Positions 6,636-8,426 of a DNA stretch of 8,426 nt are shown piece after piece. Under the pieces are notes generated by a model. It was given only the letters and a program-made list of their open reading frames with translations, did no database searches and was not told the origin of the DNA. The position numbers and the translations under genes were made by a program. Source of the stretch: Bacteroidaceae bacterium. GTDB lineage: Bacteria; Bacteroidota; Bacteroidia; Bacteroidales; Bacteroidaceae. The stretch's first letter is position 1; each line of letters begins with the position of its first letter. Location: positions 1 to 8,426 of the forward strand of contig JAQVXN010000072.1 in NCBI GenBank assembly GCA_028709135.1. The letters are read 5' to 3'.

Positions 6636-8326
6636 GATTTATCAGCTAATTTTAAAAATGATTCTTTACCATTTCTTGGTAATTCAATAATTTCTCCAGA
6701 TTCAATATACTTTTTTAACTCAGCATAGAACTCTTCAATATCATCTTTTTTATCAGAGGATAACCAAAGTTGTTTTGAGGAGATTGGTTCTGCATTCTCA
6801 TTTAATATTTCGAGAATTGACTTTAGTTCTTCAGGCATAATTATGATTTTTATTGAATTATTCTTCTTTTCTTTTTCTCTTACTAAATATTGTTCCTTTT
6901 CAGCTTTAATGCGTTCAAGTAAAATGCTTGCCGGTTCATCATTAGAATCTTGTTCTGATAATTTGCCCTCAAAAGCTTTCCGAAGAACACTTTGTTTAAG
7001 TGATTCTATAGTTAGAAGATGTTTTTCTATTGTATTTTCAAAGTGGTTGATAATTGAAAATTGTCTGTCAAGCTCTTCAGAAATGACATTTTGTTCCTCT
7101 ATAGAGCAAATTGGGATGAACTGATCAAATACATCACTATTCCTAACCGCCGGATAAGAAGAGCCTGATTGTAACTCATTTAACGGTTGGACAAAACTAT
7201 CCGAAACAATATATTTAAAAATATACTTTGGTTTTATAAAGTTATCAAGAACTCTTATTACCGTAAACCCCGAACTTGCTATCTGATGATTGAATTTTTC
7301 TTCTTCAATCATAGCAATGTTTTTCAAATAAGTCCTTACGGTAGAAAACAAAATATCATCTAATTTAATAATGTATTGAGCCCTTGACGGAGCATCTTTC
7401 CATTGATACTCTTTGTAGGTTTCAATTATATTTTTATTGTTATTAATACTCCCAATATCCAGATAAATAAACGTATCCTCATTTTTTCTTTCTTTTGAAC
7501 TAACACGTTCTACAGCATGACAAGCATCTTTCAGTTGAATATAGAGCCATTCATTAGGCAACTTTATTTTTGCTAATGCTTTAGCTTCTGATGAGATTGT
7601 TATTTTCTTAGGTTTTCTTGGCTTTAATTTAGTTTTTCCTGTGTTAAAATCTATTAATTCTTTTTTATACTGTTCATCCTGACAAACATTAATTTCATTT
7701 ATAATTTGTTGTGGGGTTTTTAAATCATTTTTATTTTTTCTCCATTCTTCTGTTAACTTTCCTTCAAATGCCTGTTTTAAAATTGATTGCTTATAAAAAT
7801 TTAATTGATTTAATGAGTTTTCTAATTGCTCTTTACTTTTGTCAAGACTGCTTAATACTTCTTCAAGTTTTAAGACAATTCTATTTTGCTCGTTCAATGG
7901 AGGTAGTCCTATAACCTGTTCGTAAATGTTATCTCTATTAAGACCCGGAATTGTTGTTGATTTATCAAGTTGAAAAAGATTCAAAGATTCCAATAGAAAG
8001 AAAATAAACTTAAAATTTAGTGAATCTGTTGGCTTAACAAAATAAGTAGTATCAATTGGCCAACAATTTTCATTAGAAAAATGCACAGATCCTACAGAAC
8101 CTTTTCTTCCGACAATTATCACAGGACCTTCAACTAAAAAATTATTATGATAACCAATTATTCCATTCGAACCAAAAATAGGATATTTGCCATCTTGACG
8201 ACTATTCTTGGGTAGACTTTTTCCATATTCAAGTATTAAGATGTCTCCTAAAGTAACATTTATCCACATCTCAGGCAAATTATATATTTCTGGTTGTTCT
8301 TTCCTAGAGTCAACCAGCAAGTGCAA
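6632..8326 (-). CDS. hsdS: Type I restriction-modification specificity subunit HsdS, 5' end replaced by IS
   Basis: This 564-residue DNA-recognition subunit has two target-recognition domains. The first runs from LPEMWINVTLGD (17-28) to GLPPLNEQNRI (140-150), the second from LPNEWLYIQLKD (256-267) to PICSIEEQNVI (405-415). Each is followed by a helical spacer ending in a repeated motif, QSILKQAFEGKL (180-191) and QSVLRKAFEGKL (445-456). An extra C-terminal segment of about 68 residues (497-564) looks like a small helical, possibly winged-helix, domain. The frame has no ATG before LPEMW; the only upstream starts are TTGs at 8326 and 8320. Residues 1-7 or 8 are read from the IS30 end, so the native start codon was lost. 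As LPxxW lies near the N-terminus in HsdS proteins, probably only a few native residues are missing and the protein may still work. It would pair with the HsdM encoded downstream. The subunit call is secure, the start uncertain. Confidence 0.9.
   Translation of the reverse strand: MHLLVDSRKEQPEIYNLPEMWINVTLGDILILEYGKSLPKNSRQDGKYPIFGSNGIIGYHNNFLVEGPVIIVGRKGSVGSVHFSNENCWPIDTTYFVKPTDSLNFKFIFFLLESLNLFQLDKSTTIPGLNRDNIYEQVIGLPPLNEQNRIVLKLEEVLSSLDKSKEQLENSLNQLNFYKQSILKQAFEGKLTEEWRKNKNDLKTPQQIINEINVCQDEQYKKELIDFNTGKTKLKPRKPKKITISSEAKALAKIKLPNEWLYIQLKDACHAVERVSSKERKNEDTFIYLDIGSINNNKNIIETYKEYQWKDAPSRAQYIIKLDDILFSTVRTYLKNIAMIEEEKFNHQIASSGFTVIRVLDNFIKPKYIFKYIVSDSFVQPLNELQSGSSYPAVRNSDVFDQFIPICSIEEQNVISEELDRQFSIINHFENTIEKHLLTIESLKQSVLRKAFEGKLSEQDSNDEPASILLERIKAEKEQYLVREKEKKNNSIKIIIMPEELKSILEILNENAEPISSKQLWLSSDKKDDIEEFYAELKKYIESGEIIELPRNGKESFLKLADKS
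8304..8326. repeat. IS30-type terminal inverted repeat (one end)
   Basis: The terminus reads inward on the plus strand as CCTAGAGTCAACCAGC and onward to 8326. It starts just after the transposase stop codon and ends where hsdS-like coding begins. On the minus strand it contains TTGACT, a sequence resembling a -35 box, which in IS30-like elements can take part in outward or hybrid promoters. I do not see a convincing Bacteroidota -7 element (TAnnTTTG) at the right distance, so promoter activity is only a possibility. Confidence 0.6.
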
Positions 8327-8327
8327 T

Positions 8328-8426
8328 TTAGTAATAATTTTTGTAAAACTCTATTTTAGGATTGCTAAAGTCTAATTTTTCTCTTGGTCTTCTGTTTAGT
8401 TTATGCTGTATTTCTTTTACTTTCTC
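8328..8426 (-). CDS. IS30-family transposase, C-terminal end only
   Basis: The minus strand from the window edge is open for 32 codons and stops with TAA at 8328-8330. It contains IQHKLNRRPREKLDFSNP, the signature C-terminal part of IS30-family DDE transposases (compare the usual NNRPRKxLxxxTPxEVF). The stop falls directly next to the terminal repeat, as expected for an IS. Only the extreme C-terminus is visible; the catalytic DDE residues are outside. Its stop is one base away from the TTG that opens the hsdS frame, so ribosomes finishing the transposase could reinitiate on hsdS. Confidence 0.8.
   Translation of the reverse strand, partial: EKVKEIQHKLNRRPREKLDFSNPKIEFYKNYY

Larger units (their letters stand above)
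8304..8426 (-). mobile_element. Right end of an IS30-family insertion sequence
   Basis: This segment holds the last 32 codons of an IS30-type transposase and the adjoining terminal repeat. The plus strand from about 8305 reads TAGAGTCAACCAGCAAGTGC, close to the TGTAGATTCAACC-type ends of IS30 elements including Bacteroides relatives. The boundary with hsdS DNA is placed at about 8303/8304 by that similarity and could shift by one or two bases. The rest of the element lies outside the window. Confidence 0.75.

Noticed and set aside
7780..7800. The repeated AFEGKL motif in hsdS as evidence for a recent duplication or shufflon
   Set aside because: The two copies are part of the normal two-fold HsdS architecture and their DNA has diverged clearly, so no recombination site is supported. 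No silent hsdS cassettes are seen.
1..8426. CRISPR arrays, tRNA or rRNA genes
   Set aside because: No regularly spaced repeats and no cloverleaf or ribosomal RNA sequence were seen by eye on either strand.

Overview
The window looks like a piece of an accessory genome from a member of the Bacteroidota. The evidence is the PRTRC cassette layout, the AT-rich second half, weak or absent Shine-Dalgarno sequences at most starts, and an IS30-type end resembling those of Bacteroides IS30 elements. The genus cannot be resolved from sequence alone. Both window edges lie inside insertion-sequence ends (about 1-125 and 8304-8426), so the fragment is a segment lying between two IS elements and may be a contig broken at repeats.

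Left part (about 127-2580, plus strand): the distal end of a PRTRC (ParB-Related, ThiF-Related Cassette) operon of a conjugative element or plasmid. A 5'-truncated gene in the position of PRTRC protein F overlaps PRTRC protein B, which overlaps by ATGA a PRTRC ThiF-family protein. B carries a motif very like the active site of E2 ubiquitin-conjugating enzymes. The ThiF protein carries the nucleotide-binding and Arg-Gln motifs of E1-like adenylating enzymes. Together they would be the E1/E2 half of a bacterial ubiquitin-like pathway. The operon ends in a strong hairpin with a U-rich tail (2598-2640), followed by a second 13-bp inverted repeat.

Right part (2711-8326, minus strand, visibly more AT-rich): a compact defence operon transcribed towards the PRTRC genes, in the order hsdS, ABC-type ATPase, HNH nuclease, hsdM. 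The four genes overlap by 4 bp or are spaced by 5 bp. hsdS and hsdM are the specificity and methyltransferase subunits of a type I restriction-modification system; hsdR is not in the window. Between them sits a two-gene ATPase/HNH module resembling PtuA/PtuB of Septu and the restriction-associated AAA ATPases. By analogy with PrrC in hsd loci, it could be a second line of defence guarding the restriction system. That role is inference.

At the far right, the 3' end of an IS30-family transposase and its terminal repeat abut hsdS. The IS supplies the first codons of the hsdS reading frame, so the operon has lost its native upstream sequence and probably depends on read-through or a promoter from the IS. 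The most interesting observations are the ATPase/HNH pair nested in the type I operon, the E2-like motif in PRTRC B, and the IS30/hsdS fusion junction.
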